Below, piece after piece: positions 54,869 through 63,366 of a stretch of 64,000 nt of DNA. How positions within the stretch are numbered: the first letter of the stretch is position 1; each line of letters opens with the position of its first letter. Where the stretch lies: NCBI GenBank assembly GCA_012270555.1, contig JAAXIC010000014.1, positions 1 through 64,000 on the forward strand, given 5' to 3'. The notes below the pieces were generated by a model. That model did not search any database and had not been told where the DNA came from. It saw only the letters and a program-made list of their open reading frames with translations. The position numbers were made by a program, and so were the translations under genes. This DNA comes from Chloroflexota bacterium. GTDB taxonomy: Bacteria; Chloroflexota; UBA11872; VXOZ01.

Positions 54869-56389
54869 TTAGTTTACGTATCTTCCGGTACCCACTACCC
54901 AGCGTTCGCGCCAGGGAGTGAATTCGCTCCAGAACTCGTCAATACGGGTGCTGTCCCCCTGCACCACTTGCCTGAGAATCCCTGTCTCCATACCGTCCAC
55001 TGCCCATTCCACTTGCAGGCGCACACCTCGGGGCAGGCTTGGATCCGGCGTGTCCGGCAGCGGCGGTTTTGGAGCCTCCACGTTCTTTTCAATGGCCGGC
55101 AGCATTTCCACCGTGCGGTTAAGGTCATTGCCGCGTAGTGTAATCGTGAACTCCATTGCGTGTTCGTCGACGCGGGCCTGGATCAGGATGGGATGTTCAG
55201 AGTCATTAAGGAATTTTAGATCAAGCCAGGGGCTATAGATGGTGGCATCGAAGCCAGGCGGGCTGCCGTCTAGCTCGTAGTAGCTCACGCGGTACGCGTG
55301 TGGATGGCGCTCCGCTATCGGCAACCCCGCCCAGAACGCAGCCCGGAACACCGTGGTTGAAACCTGACAGACGCCTCCGCCAACGCCCCAGATGGTCTTG
55401 TCTCCCCAGATCACAAGACCCGTTTGAAAGCCGGCCTTGCGCGTGATCGGGCCCAGCACCTTCAGGAAAGAAAAGGTCTCACCGGGTTGGATCACGTAGC
55501 CATGGAGCTTGGACGCGGCAGTGACGATATTGTGAACGCGCGAAGCGGATGAGCCGGTAAACTCCGAGGCGCCTTCGGCAATGACGTTCTCGAATTGCTT
55601 CGCCGCTTGCCCAGCCTTGAATGCGATTGGCGCAGGGCGCTCATAACTCATGTGCGGCAGCTTTGCCTCAAACGGCAGCAGGTTGAATTCCTTCAAGAGG
55701 TCGCCGCCGAGGATGGTCGTGATGTCGCCTTTGCGCGCAATCCCGGGCACATCCTCCGTCCAATACTGGAGGGCAATGCGCTGAAAACGCTGAGTGATGA
55801 ACGGACCGAAGGCCTGCGGCTTCGACATGGGCAGACCGTACAGTCTGAGCGCAGCCTTTTCGCCGCCAGCGCCGAAGTAGTGCTGCTTGATGACGTCGTT
55901 TGTGAGCCAGCTCAGACGCGTTTGCTTCGCTTTTGCGAAGTCTCCATTGGAGCCGTCATCGACGATAGACAGGGGAATGCCGCGCGCGTACAGGAGGTCG
56001 TTCAGGCCGGCCTTCTCAAGAATCTCGAAGGTGTTGCCAAGAAAGACTTGCTGCAACTGTGGGTGGTACTGGAGCAGCGCGCCCTGCGTGACCAGATAGA
56101 TGAAGCCGTCTTCTTCATAGCGCCGTGAGGCCGGATAGCCAAGGGTGCGCACGCCGCCAAGCTGGCGAAACTCGCTATAGAACGCGGGTCCGCCGGGCTC
56201 ATCCCAGATCAGGAATCCCTGATCGCCGCGGCCGCCAAATCCGTTGGCTTGCCGATAGAAATGCCCACCGCTGATTGCTTGGTCCATAGAATCAGCAGCG
56301 TAGAGTGGTGGAGAAAGAGGAAGCAGACTGAGGGCAATACCTACAAGGAGAGAAGAAGCCAGTCTGCCGAGTTTAGAGGGCACGGGCAT
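54869..56389 (-). CDS. VanW-domain exported protein with LG(F/Y)P-like repeats
   Basis: From the ATG at 56389 the product is 506 residues with a signal peptide (about 1-33, LASSLLVGIALSLLPLSPPLYAA). Residues 60-210 hold segments such as LGGVRTLGYPASRRY and LRLYGLPMSK, typical of Chloroflexota wall-associated proteins. The VanW domain covers about 270-420: GSSASRVHNI, QPGETFSFLKVLGP, GGGVCQVSTTVF and ERHPHAYRV. VanW is named for glycopeptide-resistance clusters, but chromosomal members are of unknown role at the cell surface. A longer frame to 56617 has no signal. Confidence 0.85.
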   Translation of the reverse strand: MPVPSKLGRLASSLLVGIALSLLPLSPPLYAADSMDQAISGGHFYRQANGFGGRGDQGFLIWDEPGGPAFYSEFRQLGGVRTLGYPASRRYEEDGFIYLVTQGALLQYHPQLQQVFLGNTFEILEKAGLNDLLYARGIPLSIVDDGSNGDFAKAKQTRLSWLTNDVIKQHYFGAGGEKAALRLYGLPMSKPQAFGPFITQRFQRIALQYWTEDVPGIARKGDITTILGGDLLKEFNLLPFEAKLPHMSYERPAPIAFKAGQAAKQFENVIAEGASEFTGSSASRVHNIVTAASKLHGYVIQPGETFSFLKVLGPITRKAGFQTGLVIWGDKTIWGVGGGVCQVSTTVFRAAFWAGLPIAERHPHAYRVSYYELDGSPPGFDATIYSPWLDLKFLNDSEHPILIQARVDEHAMEFTITLRGNDLNRTVEMLPAIEKNVEAPKPPLPDTPDPSLPRGVRLQVEWAVDGMETGILRQVVQGDSTRIDEFWSEFTPWRERWVVGTGRYVN

Positions 56390-56568
56390 ACGCCATTGTT
56401 CCCGCTCGGTTGGAATGAGCAAACTGCCTAGTAATGATACAGTACCGCGTCTGGCATTGTAAACTGCTGGGCCATTGCTGGGCCGGCAGAGTTCAATAAG
56501 GCAACCTATCTTTGGAGAAGCCCATTTCCTTGGAAGGGTGGCTATCGCGGCCGTGCCTGCCTGGAGGC

Positions 56569-57405
56569 TTACTCTGCGAAACTCCAGAGGCGGAGAGCAG
56601 TCCCGCCAAGAATCCATTCCAGGTCGGACTGGCTGAAGAACGGCATCTCGTCACGGACGGCCGTGAGGCGCGGAAGATACCCGGCCTTATCGAGCAACAT
56701 GGGCCAGTCGGTGCCCCACATGAGGCGCTGCGGCCCCCACGCATCTTTTGCCATCCGGAAGAAGGGATGGGTATCCGCGAAAGGATACGCCTCGGCGCTG
56801 TAGTGCAGCATGCCGGATACTTTGGCGTAGGTGCGGGGGAAGTCTGCGAGTTCCAGAAAGCGGCTGAAAACGGGATACGGCGGCTGTTCAGCAACATTGA
56901 TGCGGCCCATGTGGTCGAGAACAACATCCACTTCAGGAAAGCGCTTGAGCATCTCTTCGACCATGGGTGCATGGACGAGGTCCAGGAGTAAGCAGATTGG
57001 GATGCCAAGGTCGGCGGCTTTGCGCCAGATGCGGTCGGTTTGGGCGGACGTGAACCAACTGGCGCTGTCGGGCCGCACCGCGTGGAGCCGCACGCCGTGG
57101 AAGTTGTGCTCTCGCACCCAGTACTCAAGCTGTTCCGGCGCCTGCTCATCGAGTGGATTGACCAGACAAACGCCGGCAAGCTGCTGCGGATAGCGAGCGA
57201 TGTTATCCGCGAGATAGCGGTTGTCCCAGCCGTACGTGCTCGGCTGAACGAGCACCACGTGATCCACACCCGCTTTTCCTGTTTCCTCCAGCAGCATTTC
57301 TGCGGTCGCGTCGGTGGTTGGCACCGGCACATCGGGGAGCGTGGGGGCAAAGGGGTAATTCTCGTCTTGAGTCCAGATATGAACGTGAGATTCTACTATT
57401 GGCAT
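56569..57405 (-). CDS. Amidohydrolase-family (amidohydro_2) metal-dependent hydrolase
   Basis: From the ATG at 57405 the product is 278 residues, starting MPIVESHVHIW with the HxH metal motif. Later VVLDHMGRIN gives a further His, and LMWGTDWPML the catalytic Asp, as in TIM-barrel amidohydro_2 lactonases and decarboxylases. Sugar lactones, such as those of fucose or rhamnose catabolism, are common substrates. It lies 26 bp downstream of an oxidoreductase gene on the same strand. A dehydrogenase/lactonase pair is the most natural reading, by inference. Confidence 0.86.
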   Translation of the reverse strand: MPIVESHVHIWTQDENYPFAPTLPDVPVPTTDATAEMLLEETGKAGVDHVVLVQPSTYGWDNRYLADNIARYPQQLAGVCLVNPLDEQAPEQLEYWVREHNFHGVRLHAVRPDSASWFTSAQTDRIWRKAADLGIPICLLLDLVHAPMVEEMLKRFPEVDVVLDHMGRINVAEQPPYPVFSRFLELADFPRTYAKVSGMLHYSAEAYPFADTHPFFRMAKDAWGPQRLMWGTDWPMLLDKAGYLPRLTAVRDEMPFFSQSDLEWILGGTALRLWSFAE

Positions 57406-57431
57406 AGTTGTGCTTTGCCTGAGTTCTCGAC

Positions 57432-58460
57432 TCAGCCGATCATGGGTAACGCCACAGGACGTCCTTCCGCAGCCGAAATGTCGGCGGCAAAGCACGCTTC
57501 ATGCGTATTGATTGAATCGAAGATGTCGGCGTAGGAGTCTTCGTCGTTGAGGATGCAGTCGACAATGTGGTCGATCTCGCCCTGGAACGGATGATGGGCA
57601 ACGTCTCCCGAGTCCGGTGGAACGGTCGGAATGTCCATGAATCCAGTTAAGCCGGGAAATGCTGTCGAATAGATCTGGTTATTGCGCGCCGATCCTTCAT
57701 CACCCTGCAACGACATGTGGAAAACATACGGCATGTGAGCTTCCATAGTGGCCGTGACACGACCCACGACGCCGTCTTCCATTTGCAGCACCGCCGCGGT
57801 CGTGAGCGGGAAGTCAAAGCCTTTCTCTTCCAGGCACACGGGCGTCGAGTAGGCGGAGACTGACTCGACGTTCTTGCCGGTCAGCCAGCGGATGCAGTCC
57901 ATGGCATGGCTGCCGCCGGACAACATGGCGCTGCCGACGTTCTTCTGATAGCGTCCCCAGTGACCGGGCGGACGCAGGTAGCCCACCTCGTGCATGTAGT
58001 CGGCTTCAGCATAGACGATGCGCCCAAAGTCGCCCGCCTCGCGCCGATGGTGGAGCGTTTGCACTAAGGGATTCCAGCGCAGCACGAAACTCACCACGCT
58101 CTTAACGCCGGCTTTCCTTACCGCTGTCACCAATCTATCGAGTTGCTCCACCGAAATGGCAATGGGTTTCTCAATCACGAGATGCTTGTTCGCTTCGGCT
58201 GCCAAGGCGCCTTGCTCGGCATGCGCGAAATTTGGCGTGCAGATGGAGACAATGTCTACGTCGGGATGGGCCAGCATCGCTTCATAGTCGGTGTAGGCTT
58301 TGGCGTCCAGCCCAAACTCGTCGATGGTCGCTTGCGCCCGTGCCATGTCCCGGCTGCAGACCGCGACCATACGCGTATGCGGATTGTTGTTAAATGCGCG
58401 AATGTGCTCGCTGGCTACCCACCCGGGACCAACCAAGCCAACTCCCATTACGTCTGCCAT
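57432..58460 (-). CDS. Gfo/Idh/MocA-family oxidoreductase (5)
   Basis: The 342-residue protein has GVGLVGPGWVASEHIRAF at the N-terminus, a FAHAEQGALAAEANKH block and EKPIAISVE with the family Lys near residue 98. GGSHAMDCIRW near residue 185 carries the catalytic His. It is followed by the amidohydrolase gene, pointing to oxidation of a sugar to a lactone and hydrolysis of that lactone. Confidence 0.88.
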   Translation of the reverse strand: MADVMGVGLVGPGWVASEHIRAFNNNPHTRMVAVCSRDMARAQATIDEFGLDAKAYTDYEAMLAHPDVDIVSICTPNFAHAEQGALAAEANKHLVIEKPIAISVEQLDRLVTAVRKAGVKSVVSFVLRWNPLVQTLHHRREAGDFGRIVYAEADYMHEVGYLRPPGHWGRYQKNVGSAMLSGGSHAMDCIRWLTGKNVESVSAYSTPVCLEEKGFDFPLTTAAVLQMEDGVVGRVTATMEAHMPYVFHMSLQGDEGSARNNQIYSTAFPGLTGFMDIPTVPPDSGDVAHHPFQGEIDHIVDCILNDEDSYADIFDSINTHEACFAADISAAEGRPVALPMIG

Positions 58461-58603
58461 ACCGTATCCTCCTCTTGTAAATAGGCGCTCTCACTGGCGC
58501 CCCGCTTGTCACGAAGGGTCGTGCTCTTTCTCCCGGAGCGGCGCATAGGTGCGCAGCCTAGCGCAACTCCAGCGACGGCGAGTACGGCTGCCAAAGGGCT
58601 TCG

Positions 58604-58660
58604 TACCGTTGTTTCGCTTGGCGCTAGAGTACGCTACCAAACAAGCGAATGCAAACGGTA
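58604..58660 (-). terminator. Long hairpin after the polyprenyl synthase gene
   Basis: TACCGTT (58604-58610) and TTCGCTTG (58613-58620) pair with AACGGTA (58654-58660) and CAAGCGAA (58642-58649): 15 bp with a small internal loop. It begins 6 bp after the stop of the reverse-strand gene, a typical transcript end. No long T run is present. Confidence 0.6.
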
Positions 58661-58666
58661 TCCGGC

Positions 58667-59764
58667 TTAGGAGTCGCGTGCCAAGACGAAATCTGCCACG
58701 GCGTGCAGGAGCTGCCGGTAGGGCTGTCGCTGCACGTGTGCCAGGCTGCTGTGTGCTTGATCGATGTACGTCTGTGCCAGCGAACGAGCGTACGCTACTC
58801 CGCCTAAGTCTCGCAACAGGCGCGTCGCGCTTGCGACGTGTGCGTCATGGGCGCTCCGGTTGCCGAGGGTACTAAGAATCTCCCGGCGTTGGGTAGGAGA
58901 AGCATTACGTAGTGCCTCCATTACAATCAGAGTGCGTTTGCCCTCCCGAATGTCCGCGCCAACCGGCTTGCCTGTGGCTGCTGAGTCTCCAATGATGCCA
59001 AGCACGTCATCTTGCAGTTGGAAGGCTATCCCGCAGTTGCGGGCGAAAGCCGCCAGCGCCGCGACTGCAGGATCGGCCGGCCGCCAGGCGTCCAGGCCGA
59101 TGCAAGCGCCGGCGGTTGCGGCAAAGGCGTAGAGCACGCCGGTCTTCTTCTGCATCATGTCGAGGATATCCGCCTCAGTGACGGTAGCGAGATCTTGCAG
59201 GCTAAACTGCACGTCAAGCGCCTCTCCGTCGACCAGATGCGCTTCTACCGAACCAAAGAGTTCAGCAACGAGATGGATAACAAGTGTGGGATTGACACCC
59301 AATTCGGTTGCGGATTCCGTGAGGAGCATAGCCGACCACCCCTGCTGAATGTCGCCTGCCAGCAAGGCTTGCGTAAGCCCATAGTGGGCAGCATCGGCAG
59401 CGGTCAGTTGCAGTTCTTGCTGGGCGCGTTCGGCAAAGGCGGCATGGACGGTCGGTCTGCCGCGGCGCAGGTCGTCTTGGTCGATAATGTCGTCATGCAC
59501 CAACGTCCAGATGTGAAAGAGTTCTACGGCGGCGGCGGCGGGGACTGCGCGTTCTTCCGCGCCGCCGGTAGCGCCGCAGCACAAGAGGAGGATGCCCGAC
59601 CGCAACCCTTTTCCCGGTTGCCGCACGTAATGGCCTACCGCCTCTCCGAGGTGGAGTGAGCGCAGCGCGTTACGGCCAAGCGCCGCTTGCAGGTAGGCAT
59701 AGACGCGCTCGCGGCGAGAGGAAAGCTCCGCGAGAAACTGGGCGCGGTCGATCTCCGGGCTCAC
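58667..59764 (-). CDS. trans-polyprenyl diphosphate synthase
   Basis: The 365-residue protein shows PGKGLR, the first Asp-rich motif DDIIDQDDLRRGRPT near residue 93 and the second region QLQDDVLGIIGD followed by GKPVGADIREGKRT. It condenses allylic diphosphate with isopentenyl diphosphate. The residue five before the first motif is Trp, and bulky residues there often limit chain length, so a short product such as FPP or GGPP is possible but uncertain. The start overlaps the galU stop by 4 bp, so translation is coupled with galU. Confidence 0.9.
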   Translation of the reverse strand: MSPEIDRAQFLAELSSRRERVYAYLQAALGRNALRSLHLGEAVGHYVRQPGKGLRSGILLLCCGATGGAEERAVPAAAAVELFHIWTLVHDDIIDQDDLRRGRPTVHAAFAERAQQELQLTAADAAHYGLTQALLAGDIQQGWSAMLLTESATELGVNPTLVIHLVAELFGSVEAHLVDGEALDVQFSLQDLATVTEADILDMMQKKTGVLYAFAATAGACIGLDAWRPADPAVAALAAFARNCGIAFQLQDDVLGIIGDSAATGKPVGADIREGKRTLIVMEALRNASPTQRREILSTLGNRSAHDAHVASATRLLRDLGGVAYARSLAQTYIDQAHSSLAHVQRQPYRQLLHAVADFVLARDS

Positions 59765-60645
59765 GTTGCGGTATCCATCTTGTCGAGATCAAGGCCGCGC
59801 AGATAGGCGAGCAGTCCGGGTCTGAGGTCAGGCCGCTTCAGCGCCAGATCAATGGAGGCGGTCAAGTAGCCTACCTTGTCGCCCATGTCGTAGCGCTTGC
59901 CCGTGAATTCGCAGGAGTGCACAGGGTTCTCTTGCGCAAGCATGTTGATGGCATCAGTGATCTGGATTTCACCGCCGGTTCCGGTAGGAATGCGGTCGAT
60001 GTATTCAAAGATTGTCGGCGTAAAGACGTAGCGACCGACGATAGCCAGATTAGACGGCGCCTCGCTTGCCGGAGGTTTCTCTATGAGGCTGCGCAGCCGT
60101 TGCACGCCTGCCGCCACGTGCGTGCCTTCTACAATGCCGTAGCGATCAACGTGGGCGTGCGGGACAGGCATAACGGCAACCACTTCTCCCCCGTAGGTGT
60201 CGTGCGCGTCGATGAGTTGCTTGATAGCCGGTGGGTCGCCGTCGATAACGTCGTCCGGCAAGAATACGGCGAACGGCTCATCGCCGACGACGCTGCGCGC
60301 CGTGCGCACGGCATCACCGGTGCCGAGCGGCGCGTGCTGGCGTACGCCAATGACCGTTGCCATCTCCTTGAGTCCTTGCAGTTCTGCCAGTTCCTTGTGC
60401 TTGCCTCTCGTGGCGAGGCTCTCTTCAAGACGGTACGCCGTGTCAAAGTAGTCTTCAACCGCCTGATTGCCGGCAGCCGTGACGAGGATGACCTGCTCGA
60501 TGCCTGCCGCCACCGCCTCTTCTACCACGTATTGGATCGCCGGTTTGTCGGCAAGCGGCAGCATTACTTTGGGGATGGATTTCGCGGCGGGGAGGGTGCG
60601 GGTGCCCAAACCGGCAACCAGGAATACTCCCTTGCGTACGCTCAT
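59761..60645 (-). CDS. galU: UTP-glucose-1-phosphate uridylyltransferase
   Basis: The 294-residue protein has the nucleotidyltransferase motif GLGTRTLPAAKSIPKVMLP at residues 12-30, a KPAIQYVVEEA block, VFLPDDVI for metal/UTP and EKPPASEAPSNL, as in bacterial GalU. It makes UDP-glucose for cell-wall, exopolysaccharide or trehalose synthesis. Coupling with a polyprenyl synthase suggests a shared link to envelope glycan carriers, but the pairing may just be chance. Confidence 0.94.
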   Translation of the reverse strand: MSVRKGVFLVAGLGTRTLPAAKSIPKVMLPLADKPAIQYVVEEAVAAGIEQVILVTAAGNQAVEDYFDTAYRLEESLATRGKHKELAELQGLKEMATVIGVRQHAPLGTGDAVRTARSVVGDEPFAVFLPDDVIDGDPPAIKQLIDAHDTYGGEVVAVMPVPHAHVDRYGIVEGTHVAAGVQRLRSLIEKPPASEAPSNLAIVGRYVFTPTIFEYIDRIPTGTGGEIQITDAINMLAQENPVHSCEFTGKRYDMGDKVGYLTASIDLALKRPDLRPGLLAYLRGLDLDKMDTAT

Positions 60646-60810
60646 GAGGCTGACCTTGCGCAGAAAGCGTTATTTTGTAACGAAGACGGTAGCAATGAAA
60701 GAATTACTTGACTCTTTGAGACGGGCAAACCCGCGCATACTGGGCCTGCAGATGCACGTTGGGAAGGTTGTGACTAAGCGCGAGGCACACTACGTAACAA
60801 GCAATGCACA

Positions 60811-60891
60811 AACGAGCAGCGCTCAACGAGCAGCGCTCGTAGTAGACGGCCCTTTTTCACAGCGATTATACTTTTCACATGTGTCACGTGA
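60811..60891. promoter_or_regulatory. Tandem and palindromic words in the galU-thpR divergent region
   Basis: The 60646-61056 gap holds no gene. A 14-bp unit AACGAGCAGCGCTC is repeated twice head to tail (60811-60838), each copy containing the GAGC/GCTC inverted repeat. Two adjacent palindromes follow: CACATGTG (60876-60883) and TCACGTGA (60884-60891), the latter like a CRP/bHLH-style core. They may bind regulators in this divergent promoter region. Confidence 0.4.
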
Positions 60892-61056
60892 CAAGGGATA
60901 TGTTCGCATATTGACCAGCGATCATGTTTTGGTCTCAGTTCTGCACTTGTCAATTTGAGTAACCAAAGCACTGCGGGTTTCGGAAAACGCTTACTGTGGC
61001 CGTGTCAGAGTCGTCTACTTCTAGACTTCATCCGTTGATAATGCCGGGCGGACCTG

Positions 61057-61638
61057 GTGGATACTGAACGCCTTTTCCTCGCTATTGCCTTGCCGGAGAA
61101 CGTCCGGAGCTGCTTGGTAAAGAGAATGCGTGTTGTCAACGCGCGCGCTGTCAAGGTGCGGTGGGTACCGGCTGAAAACATCCATGTTACACTCAAGTTC
61201 TTTGGTGACACGCCAGCAGGGCAGAAAGCCGTTATTGAGAACACCATGGAACGCGTGGTAGCGAGAGTGCAGCCTTTTGACCTTGCGATTGCAGGCGTGA
61301 AGATCGTGCGCAGGGGCAGAAGGCCGCAGATGGTCTGGGCTACCGTGACAGACAGTGACGGCGAGTTGCGACGGCTGCACGGCAGGACTGAGCGGCTACT
61401 CGAGCAGGGCGGTTTTGCGCGTGAATGGCGGCCGCTCTCGCCCCACATTACCCTCGCCCGCGTGCGTGACGGTATTGCTCCCTGGGAGCAGCAGATGCTC
61501 GACGATTGGGCGGAAGCACAACGCGATCTGGCGCCAGTCCCATTCCGGGTTGAGGATGTCGTTCTCATGCAGAGTGAGTTGAAGCCAAGCGGAGCGGAGT
61601 ATACCGTCGTCAGACGCTTTGAATTGCAAGAAAAGTAA
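61057..61638 (+). CDS. thpR: RNA 2',3'-cyclic phosphodiesterase
   Basis: The 193-residue protein has the two HxTx motifs of the 2H phosphoesterase family, HVTLKF at about residue 43 and HITLAR at about 129, each with the catalytic His-Thr pair. Spacing and length match ThpR/LigT, which opens 2',3'-cyclic phosphate on RNA. The GTG start at 61057 fits the family length but has no strong ribosome site. The folK gene follows on the same strand. Confidence 0.9.
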   Translation: MDTERLFLAIALPENVRSCLVKRMRVVNARAVKVRWVPAENIHVTLKFFGDTPAGQKAVIENTMERVVARVQPFDLAIAGVKIVRRGRRPQMVWATVTDSDGELRRLHGRTERLLEQGGFAREWRPLSPHITLARVRDGIAPWEQQMLDDWAEAQRDLAPVPFRVEDVVLMQSELKPSGAEYTVVRRFELQEK

Positions 61639-61744
61639 GTGAGGTACTGACACGCTGCTGCAATCGCATTTGATAGGCGTGCAGGCTGGTCGGGGACGGC
61701 GACAATGCAAGAGTCTGTTACAGAAGAGGATATGGATACGGGCT

Positions 61745-62266
61745 ATGGCGGTTGTCTATCTCGGTCTTGGAAGTAACTGCGGAGACCGCTTAGCGTATCT
61801 GCGAACCGCGGCGCGGCGGCTGCACGCGGAAATCACCATTACCCAGGTTTCTTCCGTCTACGAAACGGAACCCGTGGGTCACGCGGAGCAACCGTGGTTT
61901 CTCAATGCCGTGCTCGAAGGGTACACAGAGTTGAAACCGGACACTCTCTTTCAGTTTTCCCAGGACATCGAGAAATCACTGGGCCGGGAGCGGCCGTTTC
62001 CCAACGCGCCGCGCACGATAGACATCGACATTCTACTGTATGGTGAACTGAAGATCGCGTCATCCACGCTTACCATTCCCCATCCACGTCTCACCGAACG
62101 CGGCTTCACGCTCTGTCCCTTGACTGAGATTGCGCCGCACCTGGAGCATCCGGTCTCGGGCGAATCCATGGAGAGCATTCTCGCAACGGCGGTCGGCCTT
62201 GAAGAGACCCGCCACTTCGCGGACCAGAATTGGTATGCCGAAGCGGCGCCGGAGATGCTCTCCTGA
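61745..62266 (+). CDS. folK: 6-hydroxymethyl-dihydropterin pyrophosphokinase
   Basis: From the ATG at 61745 the product is 173 residues, typical for HPPK. YLGLGSNCGDRLAYL opens the protein, then SSVYETEPVGHAEQPWFLNAV, GRERPFPNAPRTIDIDILLYG and IPHPRLTERGFTLCPL, the full HPPK signature. It transfers pyrophosphate from ATP to the pterin in folate synthesis. The frame stays open to 61670 without family resemblance. Other folate-synthesis genes are absent here. Confidence 0.94.
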   Translation: MAVVYLGLGSNCGDRLAYLRTAARRLHAEITITQVSSVYETEPVGHAEQPWFLNAVLEGYTELKPDTLFQFSQDIEKSLGRERPFPNAPRTIDIDILLYGELKIASSTLTIPHPRLTERGFTLCPLTEIAPHLEHPVSGESMESILATAVGLEETRHFADQNWYAEAAPEMLS

Positions 62267-62374
62267 GGCTTGGCATAGCGTGATGTCAGAGTGGCCCTGC
62301 GTGGCACGCACGCACAGCGCAACGAATGATAGCTGGGCACCGGCACGAAGCATCAGCCGACGAGAATAGCGTCC

Positions 62375-62764
62375 CTATAAGGCGTCTTTCCTCTCAAGCA
62401 ACTCGATCTCGTATCCGTCCGGATCGTCGATGAAGGCCATCTTTCTGCCGTCGGCGAATATCTCGCGCCAGCCGTCGGGCCAGATTTCGATCCCCTTCTC
62501 TTCCAGTTCGCCGCAGAATGCGATGAGATCGGGTACGCCAATGGCCAAGTGCATCAGGTCCTCGGGAACGTTGAGGTCGTAGTCGTCCGAGTAGGTGAGT
62601 TCAAGCGTATGCAGATTGCCCGGTAATTCCAGGTGGGCTATCTGATTGCCGTCGGGCGAGCGCTCGCTCCGGCTGATCACCTTAAAGCCGAGGTGCTCGC
62701 AGTAGAAGTTGATCGAATTATCCAAGTCGCTTACGCGCACGCGGGTATGCAAGAAAACCGCCAT
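62375..62764 (-). CDS. VOC-superfamily protein, glyoxalase I-like
   Basis: The 129-residue protein has the VOC fold in two beta-alpha-beta-beta-beta modules. HTRVRVSDLDNSINFYCEHLGF is the first module start, residues 6-27 in short form; LELTYS carries a ligand Glu, MHLAIGV a ligand His and YEIELLERK the last Glu. Those four positions fit the metal site of lactoylglutathione lyase. Glyoxalase I identity is likely, but related dioxygenases look similar. Confidence 0.85.
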   Translation of the reverse strand: MAVFLHTRVRVSDLDNSINFYCEHLGFKVISRSERSPDGNQIAHLELPGNLHTLELTYSDDYDLNVPEDLMHLAIGVPDLIAFCGELEEKGIEIWPDGWREIFADGRKMAFIDDPDGYEIELLERKDAL

Positions 62765-62849
62765 GATTTGCTCCCATCTAATGATCCTACTTCAGTTTTT
62801 ATCAGTATACAGATTGCCTTGGAGGAGATTACCTTTCGCTGCCTGCCTC

Positions 62850-63206
62850 CTAATCATCTTTATCCGAGAACTCCTCGCTTGCGAGATCAAAGGGTGGAAC
62901 ATGTACGAGCAAGAGCCTCGCAGTTTGGTCCTCCGCATTACGATAACTGAACCACTCGCCCCGGGGTACATGAAGGACATCCATGGCCTCTAGCTGGAAC
63001 TCTCGGTCCATTACGACGAATGCAATACGTCCTTCAATGCAAACGTAGAGCTTATCGCTCCGGCTTGAGCGCGCGGTCCGATGCGCCGCCCCAGGTGGAA
63101 CGTCGATTGCGGCAATTGAGGCTGAATGCAGTTCTTCAGGCGTGAGTTCCCAGATTTCCAACCCTTCAAAGTCGAACGGTACAATTCTAGCAAACTTCAC
63201 GCGCAT
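62850..63206 (-). CDS. Cupin-domain protein
   Basis: From the ATG at 63206 (GGGAGAA 10 bp upstream) the product is 118 residues. A single cupin barrel is suggested by an IDVPPGAAHRTA start of motif 1, then KLYVCIEGRIAFVV, and VLHVPRGEWFSYRNA as motif 2. Of the usual metal ligands, His in motif 1 is present, but motif 2 lacks a clear His. It might bind a sugar or act as a regulator. It is not clearly linked to the neighbours. Confidence 0.7.
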   Translation of the reverse strand: MRVKFARIVPFDFEGLEIWELTPEELHSASIAAIDVPPGAAHRTARSSRSDKLYVCIEGRIAFVVMDREFQLEAMDVLHVPRGEWFSYRNAEDQTARLLLVHVPPFDLASEEFSDKDD

Positions 63207-63366
63207 GATGGCGAACTTCTCCCATGAGTTGTCTGCATAGGGCGGGTAACACGCTGTCTTCACGCCTGCCTTCGACGGGCCCCTGCACTTGCGGAAACCG
63301 ATCCTGCTAGCATTCTCGTTCCGTTTCTGAGCATCGCCCTCCGCAGGAACGCACTTTTTTATCCTG

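Noticed and set aside
60811-60838. CRISPR-like repeat
   Set aside because: Only two 14-bp units lie directly next to each other, without spacers or cas genes.
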